64,000 bases of DNA from an uncultured Lachnospiraceae bacterium. Its GTDB lineage: Bacteria; Bacillota; Clostridia; Lachnospirales; Lachnospiraceae. Shown here one piece after another: positions 17,919-25,922 of the stretch. Location of the stretch: positions 1-64,000 of the forward strand of contig CANCYR010000009.1 of assembly GCA_947382355.1 (NCBI GenBank), read 5' to 3'. Under the pieces are notes generated by a model that did not search any database, was not told the origin of the DNA, and saw only the letters and a program-made list of their open reading frames with translations. Both the position numbers and the translations under genes were made by a program. The first letter of the stretch is position 1; the number at the start of each line of letters is the position of its first letter.

Positions 17919-19919
17919 TTACACCTTAAAAGAGGCTACCGTCTGATTCAGGATTTCGCTTAACCTAAACAGCTCTTCCATCTGGGCAAGAACCGCCTTG
18001 GAGCTTTCATTGGAATTTTCCGCCGATTGCCGCATTTTCTGCATATAGTCCTCAATCTCTACCGCAAGCTGCGCAATTATCACTATGGACTCATTAATTC
18101 CTCCTATGCCTGAATTCATTTCTTCCGAAGCAGCACCCAGATCACTGGAAATATCCGTATAAAACGCCGCATCCTGCTCATACATCCCAGCAAGCTCCGT
18201 CATTCCTTTATAATCCTCCATGACCCTTCCGTTCATGAACTCCAAAAGCTTTTGGGAGCTTTCCGATAAAAAGGATACATTCTGTACAACCCCTTCCGTT
18301 ACCTGACGGATTTCATCCACTGCCATTCTGGAATGATCTGCTAACTGGCGGATTTCATCTGCAACAACGGAAAAGCCTCTTCCTGCTTCTCCTGCCCTTG
18401 CAGCTTCTATGCTGGCATTCAGCGCTAACAGATTGGTCTGGGAGCTGATGGAAAGAATCTCCTCCGTTAAGGTGTCTATTTCTCTTACTCGCTGACTGTC
18501 TGCAATTGCCTGTTCCAGTTCTTCCTTTGTTTTCTGGTAAAGGCTCACTGCCTCCCTGCTGGAATTTTCTGAATTTTTATGCTGCTTTCCGGCACGTTCC
18601 ATAATATTGCCGGACTGCTTTGCTGCTTCTGCTGCTTTTTTTGCCACGTTTTCCACGGAAATACAAAGCTTTTGTCCTGTATGTTTTATCTTTTCCGCCA
18701 GTTCCTTTGCCTCTGTTGTCTGGTCCAGAACCTGAACCGTTGCATGGGCAATTTCGGAAATATCCTGTGACAATACCGTCATTTCAGAAGAAGCTCCCTC
18801 TGCAATGGTGGTAATACTTCCGGCTTCCTGCTTTGTATTTAAAATAATTCCTCTTATCTGCTGTTTTACCTCTACGGTTGCCGTCTTTATCTGTTCTGTT
18901 TCATCTTTATATTCCTTTGGAATGGTTTTATCACTTACAATATTTTCCGAAAAGTCGCCGGAAGCAAACTGCTTCAACATTTGTATAGGCTCTAACGTTC
19001 TGCCAATCAAGCCTGCCATAATCACGGTAACCAGACCGATTATCACAAACGCAATTATTACCGCTACTACAATCATGGCAATGAGAGAACTCCTCACGTT
19101 AGCCGTAGGCACTACCACTCCCATTTTCCAGCTGCTTCCGGCAATTCCTGAAGCCGCAAAGTAACATTCGCTTCCATCATAATCCGTAAGCTTTATCACT
19201 CGGGCATCCTGTCCGTTTATCAGGCCATCCAGACCCGGCATGATGTCTGTAACTGCAACAGCCGCATCCTCAGAAGGCTCATATGCTTTATTTTTATGGG
19301 CAACGTACTGCCCGCTGCTGTCTGCCAGAAATCCGTACACTCCTTCTGCAAAATCAATACTTTTTGTCAGGTCTGTTACCGTACCAAGGGTAACATCCAG
19401 ACCGATTACCGCTGCCAGGTCTCCATTTATGTAAATCGGCGATGCAATGGTTGCGCACATCTGGTTGGTAAGCACATCCCAGTAGGGGTCCGTTACAATG
19501 GTAGTCCTCTCTTCTGCAGCCTGCTGATACCAGCCTCTTTGTACCGGGTCATAGCCCTCCGGTATTTCCGCTTCCCCATTGGACTGGATGAATTTGCTGT
19601 CCTTTGTTCCGCAGTACAAGTTTAAAAGCTCCTCCCTGCCTGCCGCATAGGTGTCCATTACAGACTGGATAAAAGCCTCATCCGTATTCTGAGCTGCCTC
19701 TATACAGCTTGCCGCTCCGCCTGCAAGCATTTTTTCATTTTCTATCCAGGTGTTGATTTCTTCCGCATATTTGTCTGCATAAATCTGCAATGCTTCTGTC
19801 TGGTCCTTCATCATGCGCTTTCCTGCTACGGTTACGATTCCTGTTGTGGTAAGCAGAATACTGATGATTACCATGAAAATTACGCTTATGGTCAGTTTTC
19901 CTTTGATGGTTCTTCTCAT
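17919..19919 (-). CDS. Methyl-accepting chemotaxis protein with Cache sensor
   Basis: 666-residue chemoreceptor. A first membrane helix ([21 protein letters not shown]) is followed by a double-Cache-like extracellular sensor ([43 protein letters not shown]). Then come a second helix ([20 protein letters not shown]), HAMP and a signalling domain with the tip [20 protein letters not shown]. Cache domains with this DPYWD region often bind amino acids, but the ligand is not decided here. GAGG lies 9 nt before the ATG. The leader is unusually poor in G. Confidence 0.92.
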   Translation of the reverse strand: MRRTIKGKLTISVIFMVIISILLTTTGIVTVAGKRMMKDQTEALQIYADKYAEEINTWIENEKMLAGGAASCIEAAQNTDEAFIQSVMDTYAAGREELLNLYCGTKDSKFIQSNGEAEIPEGYDPVQRGWYQQAAEERTTIVTDPYWDVLTNQMCATIASPIYINGDLAAVIGLDVTLGTVTDLTKSIDFAEGVYGFLADSSGQYVAHKNKAYEPSEDAAVAVTDIMPGLDGLINGQDARVIKLTDYDGSECYFAASGIAGSSWKMGVVVPTANVRSSLIAMIVVAVIIAFVIIGLVTVIMAGLIGRTLEPIQMLKQFASGDFSENIVSDKTIPKEYKDETEQIKTATVEVKQQIRGIILNTKQEAGSITTIAEGASSEMTVLSQDISEIAHATVQVLDQTTEAKELAEKIKHTGQKLCISVENVAKKAAEAAKQSGNIMERAGKQHKNSENSSREAVSLYQKTKEELEQAIADSQRVREIDTLTEEILSISSQTNLLALNASIEAARAGEAGRGFSVVADEIRQLADHSRMAVDEIRQVTEGVVQNVSFLSESSQKLLEFMNGRVMEDYKGMTELAGMYEQDAAFYTDISSDLGAASEEMNSGIGGINESIVIIAQLAVEIEDYMQKMRQSAENSNESSKAVLAQMEELFRLSEILNQTVASFKV

Positions 19920-19925
19920 AATGTT

Positions 19926-20110
19926 ATGCCTCGCTTCTTTTTGGTATTTTTTTGATGTTTTTGATTTGTATTTTTGGCGGTCTGTTTTGGTTTGGGTATT
20001 TGCCAGTTGTTTGGGGGTGGGAGTGTCGTTTGGCTGGGTTTGGTCTGTTTTGCTATGTTATTATGCTTTAGTTTAGCAAAAAGAAGAGAGGGGGGTAAGG
20101 AGAGGGGAAT
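19926..20110 (-). other. G-poor leader region of the chemoreceptor gene
   Basis: On the transcript strand this stretch of about 180 bases is almost only A and C with some T (runs such as ACAAATCAAAAACATC and CCAAACCAAAACAGACC) and should be unstructured. No clear sigma-28 promoter is seen. A weak TAATAA-like -10 lies near 20050. It separates the chemoreceptor from a decayed chemoreceptor fragment. Confidence 0.5.
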
Positions 20111-20147
20111 ACATTACAGTTTTTTCAGTATGATTTGTATGGGGGAC

Positions 20148-20441
20148 GGGAATCTCGGATTACTACAGGATATGACAGGATTATTAAATACATCTATGGA
20201 AACAATAAATACTATGGGTAAAGCTCATGGAAAGCAATCTGAAGTAATTAAAAAGACTATTTCTATTAATCAGGATATTGTTGAGAACATCAGAAATGAA
20301 AACGAACAGTTCAATTCCATCAATGCTATGGCTGAAAGCAATGCCAACGATACAACAGAGGTTGCAACACAGGCAAGCGTCATTAATGAAATGGTTGATA
20401 AAATGACACAATTGTTAAAACAGGATAACGGGACTTATTAG
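20148..20441 (+). pseudogene. Remnant of a chemotaxis receptor C-terminus
   Basis: About 97 codons read LGLLQDMTGLLNTSMETINT through NEMVDKMTQLLKQ, resembling the last helices of a methyl-accepting signalling domain. No sensor, membrane helix, HAMP or hairpin tip is present, and the reading frame upstream becomes low-complexity. It lies head to head with the complete chemoreceptor. Most likely the 3' remnant of a deleted receptor gene; a short expressed protein is possible but no ribosome site is evident. Confidence 0.65.
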
Positions 20442-20450
20442 AGTTTCAAA

Positions 20451-20473
20451 TGGGGGCGAGTATCTCGCCCCCA
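20451..20473. terminator. Hairpin after the receptor remnant
   Basis: TGGGGGCGAG and CTCGCCCCCA pair exactly around TAT. No T-run follows, yet such a GC-rich stem 9 bp after the stop codon probably ended the former gene. The rest of 20474-20600 has no recognised gene. Confidence 0.6.
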
Positions 20474-20600
20474 TATCTCTACTCCTGTAAGTCCGTTTTG
20501 TCTGCTGTCTGCGGCTTCTTCCTAAGACCTCCGTAATTGCTCATGTAAGGTTTCCGCCTCTGAAATAGTTTTCTCCATAGGTTTCTCCCATTTAGCATTT

Positions 20601-20930
20601 TCAGGATTGCTCCTTTTTCTTCTTACTCTTCCTGACGGGCAGTTCCGGATACATCTCACGCACCATCTTTTGCAACAATTCCCGGTCCTCCAAAATCGTT
20701 ACCGGAAGCATATCCTTTGCTCCCTCATAAGGAGGCTCCGGCTCGCTGTCCGGCATGTATTTTCTGCTTGCCTCCGTTATCTTTACCAAAAAGCCATTTC
20801 CATATATGCCCCCAAATATTCTTTCATTATAATAAAAAACATACCCTCCCATCATAGGGATATTCCGCACGCCTTCCAGCTCCGCCAGCTGGTCCATAAT
20901 ATAGGCCGCCAATTCTTTATTATTTGACAT
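20601..20930 (-). CDS. TfoX N-terminal domain protein
   Basis: 109 residues matching the TfoX/Sxy N-terminal domain: the VRNIPMMGGYVFYYNERIFGGIYGNGFLVKI strand set, then ASRKYMPDSEPEPPYEGAKDM and a lysine-rich tail. In Proteobacteria the full protein regulates competence; in Firmicutes stand-alone N-terminal domains have no proven role. It is the third gene of an AraC/DUF3795/TfoX operon (9-bp gap), an arrangement suggesting a stress- or ligand-responsive accessory operon. Confidence 0.82.
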   Translation of the reverse strand: MSNNKELAAYIMDQLAELEGVRNIPMMGGYVFYYNERIFGGIYGNGFLVKITEASRKYMPDSEPEPPYEGAKDMLPVTILEDRELLQKMVREMYPELPVRKSKKKKEQS

Positions 20931-20939
20931 AAGTCTACC

Positions 20940-21221
20940 TTACCCTTTCTGCCGCAATGCCTGTATACGCATATTCACATTTTGGAAAAATTCTTCATCG
21001 GAAAATTTAGGATCCCTTGTTTTCATCCAAATCTCACAGGGAGCCTTTTCACATTCACCGCAATTTTGAAGTGCCTTTGTGTGAACAGTACAATCATAAA
21101 TGGCACATGTCTTCCCTTCTGCATGAAATACCTTTCCCTCACATTCATTGCACCCGTTACACATCTTTCCATAGCAATAACATGCACTACAATCCGTTCC
21201 GCAAATGCTTAAATCTGACAT
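20940..21221 (-). CDS. Cys-rich DUF3795 protein
   Basis: 93 residues with eleven cysteines arranged as CGTDCSACYCYGKMCNGC ... CAIYDC ... CGECEKAPC, the pattern of DUF3795, which suggests binding of zinc or an iron-sulfur cluster. It lies between the AraC regulator and the TfoX-domain gene in one operon. No enzymatic role is known. Confidence 0.8.
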   Translation of the reverse strand: MSDLSICGTDCSACYCYGKMCNGCNECEGKVFHAEGKTCAIYDCTVHTKALQNCGECEKAPCEIWMKTRDPKFSDEEFFQNVNMRIQALRQKG

Positions 21222-21254
21222 AATGATACACCTTCCTTTTTTATATTCATCCTA

Positions 21255-22136
21255 TCAGCATAAGCCTCCCATGTCTTGTATATTTTCGACATTGCCAAAA
21301 GCATAAGCCCTTGCCCTTCGGATATCCATTGCATGATACCGCCTGAATTCCTTCATCAAATGTGCCTGGTCCGTATATCCATACTTATATGCCATATCAG
21401 AAATATTCCTGTCCCCATCCCTAAGCACATCATTCCACAAAAACTGATAACGCACAAGATTGCTTAACTTCTTTGGCGTCATACCAATGTATTCACCAAA
21501 TATTCTTTCCAGCTGCCGGCTGCTTACAAAAGAATCCCCCGCCAGCCGGGCTATATCCAATGTACCTTTGTGTAAAAGCATATTGGTAATGGCTCCTCTC
21601 AGCACATCATTTTCCCTTAATTGAAAACTCCGTCCCGAAATATATTTACAAAACAAATGCTCCGTCAGACCTGCCCTCCCGGACAGCGTATCAACCTCCC
21701 ACAGCCATGTCTTGAACGCAAGGTCCAGCCACCTGAATCTGGATTGAACATCAAAAAATCCATTTAAAGTATTCTTCATGCCATCTTCCGAAAACCCATA
21801 AGCCCCCCATCCATAAAAACGAATTGCAAACGTAGACATCAAATGCCCCAAAGCAAGCTCATCCCTTGCCCAAAAGCTTGTATCATTCATTCCGCAAAAT
21901 CCGCTGACAATAGTATTTTCCGTGTAATCTATCCTATAAATAATATCCACGCAGGTATCCGGTATAACCATATCCGCTCCCACATCTTTTGCAGTTTTTA
22001 CATAAGGCTTCTCACTTCCCCAAAAGCAGCGGATGTACTTGGACAGTTCAGCAACAGACGGAGAAATTTCTCTATGTTCTTTATTTTGTTTAAACGGAGT
22101 TGCAGTTTTTGGAAAATAAATAAGATTTTTGTTCAT
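21255..22136 (-). CDS. AraC-family transcriptional regulator
   Basis: 293 residues. The N-terminal ligand domain of the DUF6597 type (SPSVAELSKYIRCFWGSEKP, ADMVIPDTCVDIIYRID) is joined to a C-terminal double helix-turn-helix (IARLAGDSFVSSRQLERIFGEYIG and ISDMAYKYGYTDQAHLMKEFRRYH). It is the first gene of its operon and probably controls it. The ligand is unknown. Foldback A3 begins 65 bp upstream of its start. Confidence 0.9.
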   Translation of the reverse strand: MNKNLIYFPKTATPFKQNKEHREISPSVAELSKYIRCFWGSEKPYVKTAKDVGADMVIPDTCVDIIYRIDYTENTIVSGFCGMNDTSFWARDELALGHLMSTFAIRFYGWGAYGFSEDGMKNTLNGFFDVQSRFRWLDLAFKTWLWEVDTLSGRAGLTEHLFCKYISGRSFQLRENDVLRGAITNMLLHKGTLDIARLAGDSFVSSRQLERIFGEYIGMTPKKLSNLVRYQFLWNDVLRDGDRNISDMAYKYGYTDQAHLMKEFRRYHAMDIRRARAYAFGNVENIQDMGGLC

Positions 22137-22200
22137 GTTTCCATCTTAGGGATAGGATAGGGATTTGTCAATGTTTTGAGAGGGACTCGGATAAAGGGAC

Positions 22201-22424
22201 GTAACAGTTCAGTCCTCAGCCTTCCCACACAGGAATCAGAACCGGCTGCAGGCAGAACATGATTTCTAAAGGAGCCCTTATAAAAACGCCAGCGCTTAGC
22301 GAGGTTCTTTCGAGCTTAGCACTGCTGCGTTTTTATCAGAGCGAAAGCGTGGCGACGTAGAAACATTTTCTGCCTGCAGCCGGTTCTGATTCCTTTGTGG
22401 GAAGGCTGAGGGCTGAACTGTTAC
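22201..22424. repeat. Foldback repeat A3 (224 bp)
   Basis: The core is nearly identical to A1 and the orientation is the same. The outer arms differ from A1 (CTCAGCCTTCCCACACAGG against CTCCGCTTTCCTCCACAGG), but the right arm carries the matching changes, so pairing is kept. Same 224-bp length and the same GTAACAGTTCAG ... CTGAACTGTTAC ends. Confidence 0.9.
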
Positions 22425-22558
22425 AAAGGGATGTAGGAGATAACTGTCCTGAAAGACTTCTATTATACTGACATGGATTTTATCAAAAAAATCATTGCTA
22501 TACAAAAATTAAAATTTAAAATACATAAACCCCAAAAGGTAGTGGCTGACAAAAAACA

Positions 22559-22784
22559 GCAAACGAGGGATGAGGGCGGATTGGCTGCATTGATTTTACC
22601 GAAGGTTTTACTTAACAGCCTGCCCAACCCTCAGGGTAAAATTGCCACGGATGGCAATTTTAGGAATATCGCGGCACGGACGCCGCTATATTCCGCCCCG
22701 TCTGGTACCACCCCCTACATCAGGCTGTTTAGTAAAACCCCCGGTAAAATCACAGCAGCCAATCCGCCCTCATCCCTCGTTTGC
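22559..22784. repeat. Foldback repeat C2 (226 bp)
   Basis: Same orientation and length as C1, with a conserved core. The internal hairpin reads GGAATAT ... ATATTCC (22663-22694) instead of TCCTAT ... ATAGGA in C1, a compensatory change. CAGC precedes it and GCGTCC spans its right end. No family B copy adjoins it; A3 lies 134 bp to the left. Apart from A3 and C2, the stretch 22137-22824 contains nothing recognised. Confidence 0.88.
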
Positions 22785-22824
22785 GTCCCCCTCCACCACA
22801 CCCTCTCTCCTTCAACCCTCCAAA

Positions 22825-22908
22825 TGGGCAGGGTTGGACTCGAACCAACGATGTTTCCAATGTAACGGATTTACAGTCCGCCGTCTTCGCCGCTAGACTT
22901 ACCTGCCC
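22825..22908 (-). tRNA. tRNA-Tyr (GUA)
   Basis: 84 nt with acceptor GGGCAGG/CCTGCCC, the anticodon loop CTGTAAA (anticodon GTA), a long variable arm and the T-loop GGTTCGAGTCC. Discriminator A; CCA is not encoded. It follows tRNA-Glu on the same strand. Confidence 0.95.
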
Positions 22909-22994
22909 AAATATAACCTATCAACTTACACTTCTATCACCACCCTGCACCATCTCCCTCCCACCCTAATCACCCGAAATCCTCAATATCACCA

Positions 22995-23067
22995 TGATCC
23001 CTGCGGGACTTGAACCCGACACCCTCGCCTTGAAAGGGCGATGTCCTGACCTTTAGACCAAGGGACC
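22995..23067 (-). tRNA. tRNA-Glu (UUC)
   Basis: 73 nt with acceptor GGTCCCT/AGGGATC, the anticodon loop CTTTCAA (anticodon TTC) and T-arm CGGGTTCAAGTCCCG. Discriminator A; CCA is not encoded. It lies 84 bp after the XRE gene and is probably co-transcribed with tRNA-Tyr. Confidence 0.93.
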
Positions 23068-23151
23068 CTTTAGGCTGCCGCATAAACAACAAAAAATTCA
23101 TGCAACAGCGCCTTTTTCTTTTCTTACCTTCTTTTAATTTTCTAATATATT

Positions 23152-23406
23152 TCATGCTCCCATCTGCAGCGACATGCCATCCGCAATTACAATAATCTCA
23201 TCCATTGCCACCCCAAATACTGCTGCCAGAATCACCAGATTATCCAAAGTAGGCATTGCCGTCCCATGCTGCCACTTGTAAATTGCATTTGGAGTTGCAA
23301 ACCCGAAAATATCCTGCAGCTCCTTCACCGTCATGCCTGCAGACTTCCGTAAATCTGCAATTTTCCTTCCTGTCTTTACCATATCTATAGCAGGAATTGT
23401 GACCAT
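23152..23406 (-). CDS. XRE-family helix-turn-helix regulator
   Basis: 84 residues. The HTH reads GRKIADLRKSAGMTVKELQDIFGFATPNAIYKWQHGTAMPTLDNLVILAAVFGV, a classic Cro/C1-type domain, with a hydrophobic tail. ATG 23406 follows AGGAGG by 8 nt and is preferred over the start at 23430. It lies 43 bp after rtcB on the same strand, so it may control or be co-expressed with the RNA ligase and the tRNA-like gene upstream. Confidence 0.85.
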   Translation of the reverse strand: MVTIPAIDMVKTGRKIADLRKSAGMTVKELQDIFGFATPNAIYKWQHGTAMPTLDNLVILAAVFGVAMDEIIVIADGMSLQMGA

Positions 23407-23449
23407 TTTCTTTTCCTCCTGTTCCGGCACAGACCAGAACAGGTTTCTT

Positions 23450-24652
23450 CTAGTCTGATGCCTTAAAATTATATATTGGTTTCATAATATCAATTACATC
23501 CACGGACTCCCGGATTACATCAATGATATCGTCCAGTGATTTATATGCCATCGGCGCTTCATCCAGGGTTGCTTCGTTTACAGAGGTGGTATAAATCCCT
23601 GCCATGGCGCTTTTATATTCATCCATGCATAAAGACTCTTTTGCCTTTGTCCGGGACATCAGCCTTCCTGCGCCATGGGGTGCGGAATAATTCCAGTCCG
23701 GATTGCCTTTTCCGACAGCAAGGACGCTTCCGTCCCTCATATTAATGGGAATCAGCACCTTTTCCCCCTTATGGGCTGCAATTGCTCCCTTTCTTAAAAT
23801 CATTTCCTCTGTATCGATATAATTGTGAATTGTATGGAATGCTTCCCCTCCTGCCATTCCCGTACGTTCCAGAATCACTTCTGCAATCCTCTCACGGTTG
23901 CGTCTGGCAAAACGCTGGCATAATTCCACATCCTGCAAGTAATCGTCAAAATAAGTTCCATAGAGATAGCATAAGTCATCCGGAATCATGCAGTCCCTGT
24001 GCTCCCATGTAAGCTCCTTCAGGGCGGCCTGGATTTCTTTTCTACGGCCTGCTGCCTTATAAGAGGCAATCAGTTCATCCCTTTTCTTAAAATATTCCTC
24101 TTTGCCGGAATGCAGTTCGATTGCTAACTGCTGATAAATTTCCGCCACCTGTTTTCCAAGATTCCGGCTGCCTGAATGGATTATCAGATACTTGGTTCCA
24201 TCCTCTGCCACGTCCACTTCAATAAAATGGTTTCCGCCACCAAGGGTGCCAAGGCTTCTCTCCAGATATTTGGTATTTTTCAGACTCCTGTAGCATTTCA
24301 TGCCTGTAAGGTCAAAACGCTCCATACGCCCCTCCCACACATGCATTCCTGACGGTACGAAGTGAGCCGCCTCATCCAGTTTTTCAAAGTCAATGGAATC
24401 CTTTCCCAGATTCACCGTATACATGCCGCAGCCAATGTCCACGCCTACAATATTAGGCACTGCTTTATCTGCCACCGTCATGGTCGTTCCAATGGTACAG
24501 CCCTTGCCTGCATGTACATCCGGCATAATGCAGATTCTGCTTCCTTCTGTAAAATCATAGTCGCACATTCGGCGAATCTGCTCTATTGCTTCATCCTCCA
24601 CTATTTTTGCATAGCAGAGTGCTGTATTTACCTTTCCTTTAATCTCAAACAT
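23450..24652 (-). CDS. rtcB: RNA-splicing ligase RtcB
   Basis: GTP- and Mn-dependent ligase joining RNA 2',3'-cyclic phosphate (3'-P) ends to 5'-OH ends; used in tRNA repair. Seen: MPDVHAGKGCTIGTTM (metal site), VDIGCGMYTV with the metal-binding Cys, GGGNHFIEVD (metal and active-site region), HSGSRNLGKQVAE, and APHGAGRLMSR with the guanylated His. The 400-residue length fits the short bacterial form. AAGGAAGG lies upstream of the ATG. No RtcA cyclase is adjacent. The gene just upstream on the same strand is a deviant tRNA, a possible substrate. Confidence 0.93.
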   Translation of the reverse strand: MFEIKGKVNTALCYAKIVEDEAIEQIRRMCDYDFTEGSRICIMPDVHAGKGCTIGTTMTVADKAVPNIVGVDIGCGMYTVNLGKDSIDFEKLDEAAHFVPSGMHVWEGRMERFDLTGMKCYRSLKNTKYLERSLGTLGGGNHFIEVDVAEDGTKYLIIHSGSRNLGKQVAEIYQQLAIELHSGKEEYFKKRDELIASYKAAGRRKEIQAALKELTWEHRDCMIPDDLCYLYGTYFDDYLQDVELCQRFARRNRERIAEVILERTGMAGGEAFHTIHNYIDTEEMILRKGAIAAHKGEKVLIPINMRDGSVLAVGKGNPDWNYSAPHGAGRLMSRTKAKESLCMDEYKSAMAGIYTTSVNEATLDEAPMAYKSLDDIIDVIRESVDVIDIMKPIYNFKASD

Positions 24653-24723
24653 GTTATTTTCCTTCCTTTCCTAAAATCTTTACTAAAATACTTTTTTTGT
24701 CCTATAAACAAACAATGCAAAGC

Positions 24724-24805
24724 GCAGAGCCCGGGATTTAAACCCGGATATCCTTTCGGAATGCCGGTTTTCAAAACCGGTACTGTACAGTTGAGCCGGC
24801 TCTGC
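24724..24805 (-). tRNA. Deviant tRNA-Ser(UGA)-like RNA upstream of rtcB
   Basis: 82 nt fold as a cloverleaf: acceptor GCAGAGC/GCTCTGC, anticodon stem CCGGT/ACCGG with loop TTTGAAA (anticodon TGA, Ser), a short variable hairpin TCC-GAAA-GGA, and T-stem CCGGG/CCCGG. It departs from normal tRNA: the T-loop is TTTAAAT instead of TTCRANY, the D-loop lacks GG, the D-stem has only three weak pairs, and U8 is C. The acceptor could extend by two pairs to 9 bp. CCA is not encoded. It is either a diverged tRNA-Ser or a tRNA mimic. It ends 71 bp before rtcB. Confidence 0.6.
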
Positions 24806-24844
24806 ACATACATTTGCATTTAACATATATCTATATGCCCGCAT

Positions 24845-24880
24845 AAAAAAACCGCCTATCCTATACAAGACAAGCGGCTT
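24845..24880 (-). terminator. Terminator of the helicase operon
   Basis: On the minus strand a stem starting AGCCGCTTGTC pairs with GGATAGGCGG and is followed by seven T residues. It lies 70 bp after the last small open frame and isolates the operon from the tRNA-like gene. Confidence 0.75.
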
Positions 24881-24949
24881 TTAAAAATTCATCCATGAAA
24901 TTATGATATTGCCAAAGCTTACGCTGACATCTATCTCATACAATCATGT

Positions 24950-25186
24950 TCATTCCCGCATTCTGCTTATCTTATATAAGCGTACACTAACAAGACTCTG
25001 TTCACTCTTTTCTATGAGCAGGGCTGATGGATATTGTTCACTTATATAATAGTTTGCAGCATCGATTTTAAACATGATATGATATCCTTTCCCGATGGAC
25101 TTATGCCACCGCTTTTCTCTTTCTAATGGTACTTTACCATAAAAATCAGATATTGTCATTCTACTTGTGGTAGAAAATTTTTTCAC
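24950..25186 (-). pseudogene. C-terminal fragment of an unknown protein
   Basis: 78 codons from a GTG without a ribosome site (VKKFSTTSRMTISDFYGKVP ... VSVRLYKISRMRE). The frame is open further upstream (NEERNGVKFSPVA) but reaches a stop with no ATG, so the 5' part seems lost. AT-rich like the neighbouring operon. Not recognised. It follows the 214-residue gene by 90 bp and may be a decayed fourth gene of that operon. Confidence 0.4.
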
Positions 25187-25275
25187 TGCAACAGGAGAAA
25201 ATTTAACTCCATTTCTTTCCTCATTTACTGCGGAATTGCAATCCTTATAATTAAATAATCACACCTTAAATATTT

Positions 25276-25920
25276 CTATACCTTCAAGAAACAACAATTT
25301 GTTGTAGTATCAAGAATATCCTTTAAAACCTCATAATCTATCGGTTTTTCTAACCCTATTTTGCATGTTGCAGCTGTGTCTAAATAAACATCTAAATGAT
25401 TCACAGGATGTAGTAACCCATTTTGATGTTCTTTATCATAATCATATCTCAAATATCCTAAATCATAAGTAGAAATAAATTTTACTATCTCCCACAATTG
25501 TTCCATATTAACATTTTGCAAATTATTTTCACTATGTACTATTTCATCAAAAAAATTGTCAAATGAGCAATTGTTTATTCTTGTTTTTTCAAATATGCCT
25601 ATAAGTGTTGATAATAACATTGAATCCATATTCAGTCCAGTTTTCATATCATATATCCTGCTAATCTTTTCACCTCTAATTTCTAAATAAAATGGAAATT
25701 GAACGGAAAAAATCTTGCTTTCTAAAATATAAAAAATCCGGTTCATTTTATTAATAGAAATAGCAACTTTTACCTTTTTACTTTCTGATATCAATTCATC
25801 TACATCAAACATTCTAATTGTATAAAGCAATAACAAAATAACTTCTTGTTTGCTTCGTAACGGTCTGCTAGCCATTTCAAAAATTCTTTTTCCCATATTA
25901 TAGGTTATTTCTTTTTTCAT
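25276..25920 (-). CDS. Unknown protein of the helicase operon (214 aa)
   Basis: No family recognised. An N-terminal helical part (MGKRIFEMASRPLRSKQEVILLLLYTIRMFDVDELI) is followed by mixed strands and a C-terminus with HPVNHLDVYLDTAATCKIGLE. GGAG lies just before the ATG, and only 2 bp separate it from the helicase stop, so the two proteins are made together. The fixed pairing with a helicase in an accessory island suggests a regulator or effector of that helicase. No catalytic motif is obvious. Confidence 0.7.
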   Translation of the reverse strand: MKKEITYNMGKRIFEMASRPLRSKQEVILLLLYTIRMFDVDELISESKKVKVAISINKMNRIFYILESKIFSVQFPFYLEIRGEKISRIYDMKTGLNMDSMLLSTLIGIFEKTRINNCSFDNFFDEIVHSENNLQNVNMEQLWEIVKFISTYDLGYLRYDYDKEHQNGLLHPVNHLDVYLDTAATCKIGLEKPIDYEVLKDILDTTTNCCFLKV

Positions 25921-25922
25921 AT

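Noticed and set aside
24716-24819. Plus-strand tRNA-Sec(UCA) reading of the tRNA-like gene
   Set aside because: The plus-strand fold would place GTACTGTACAGT in the T-arm and has no T-loop consensus; the minus strand gives proper arm lengths.
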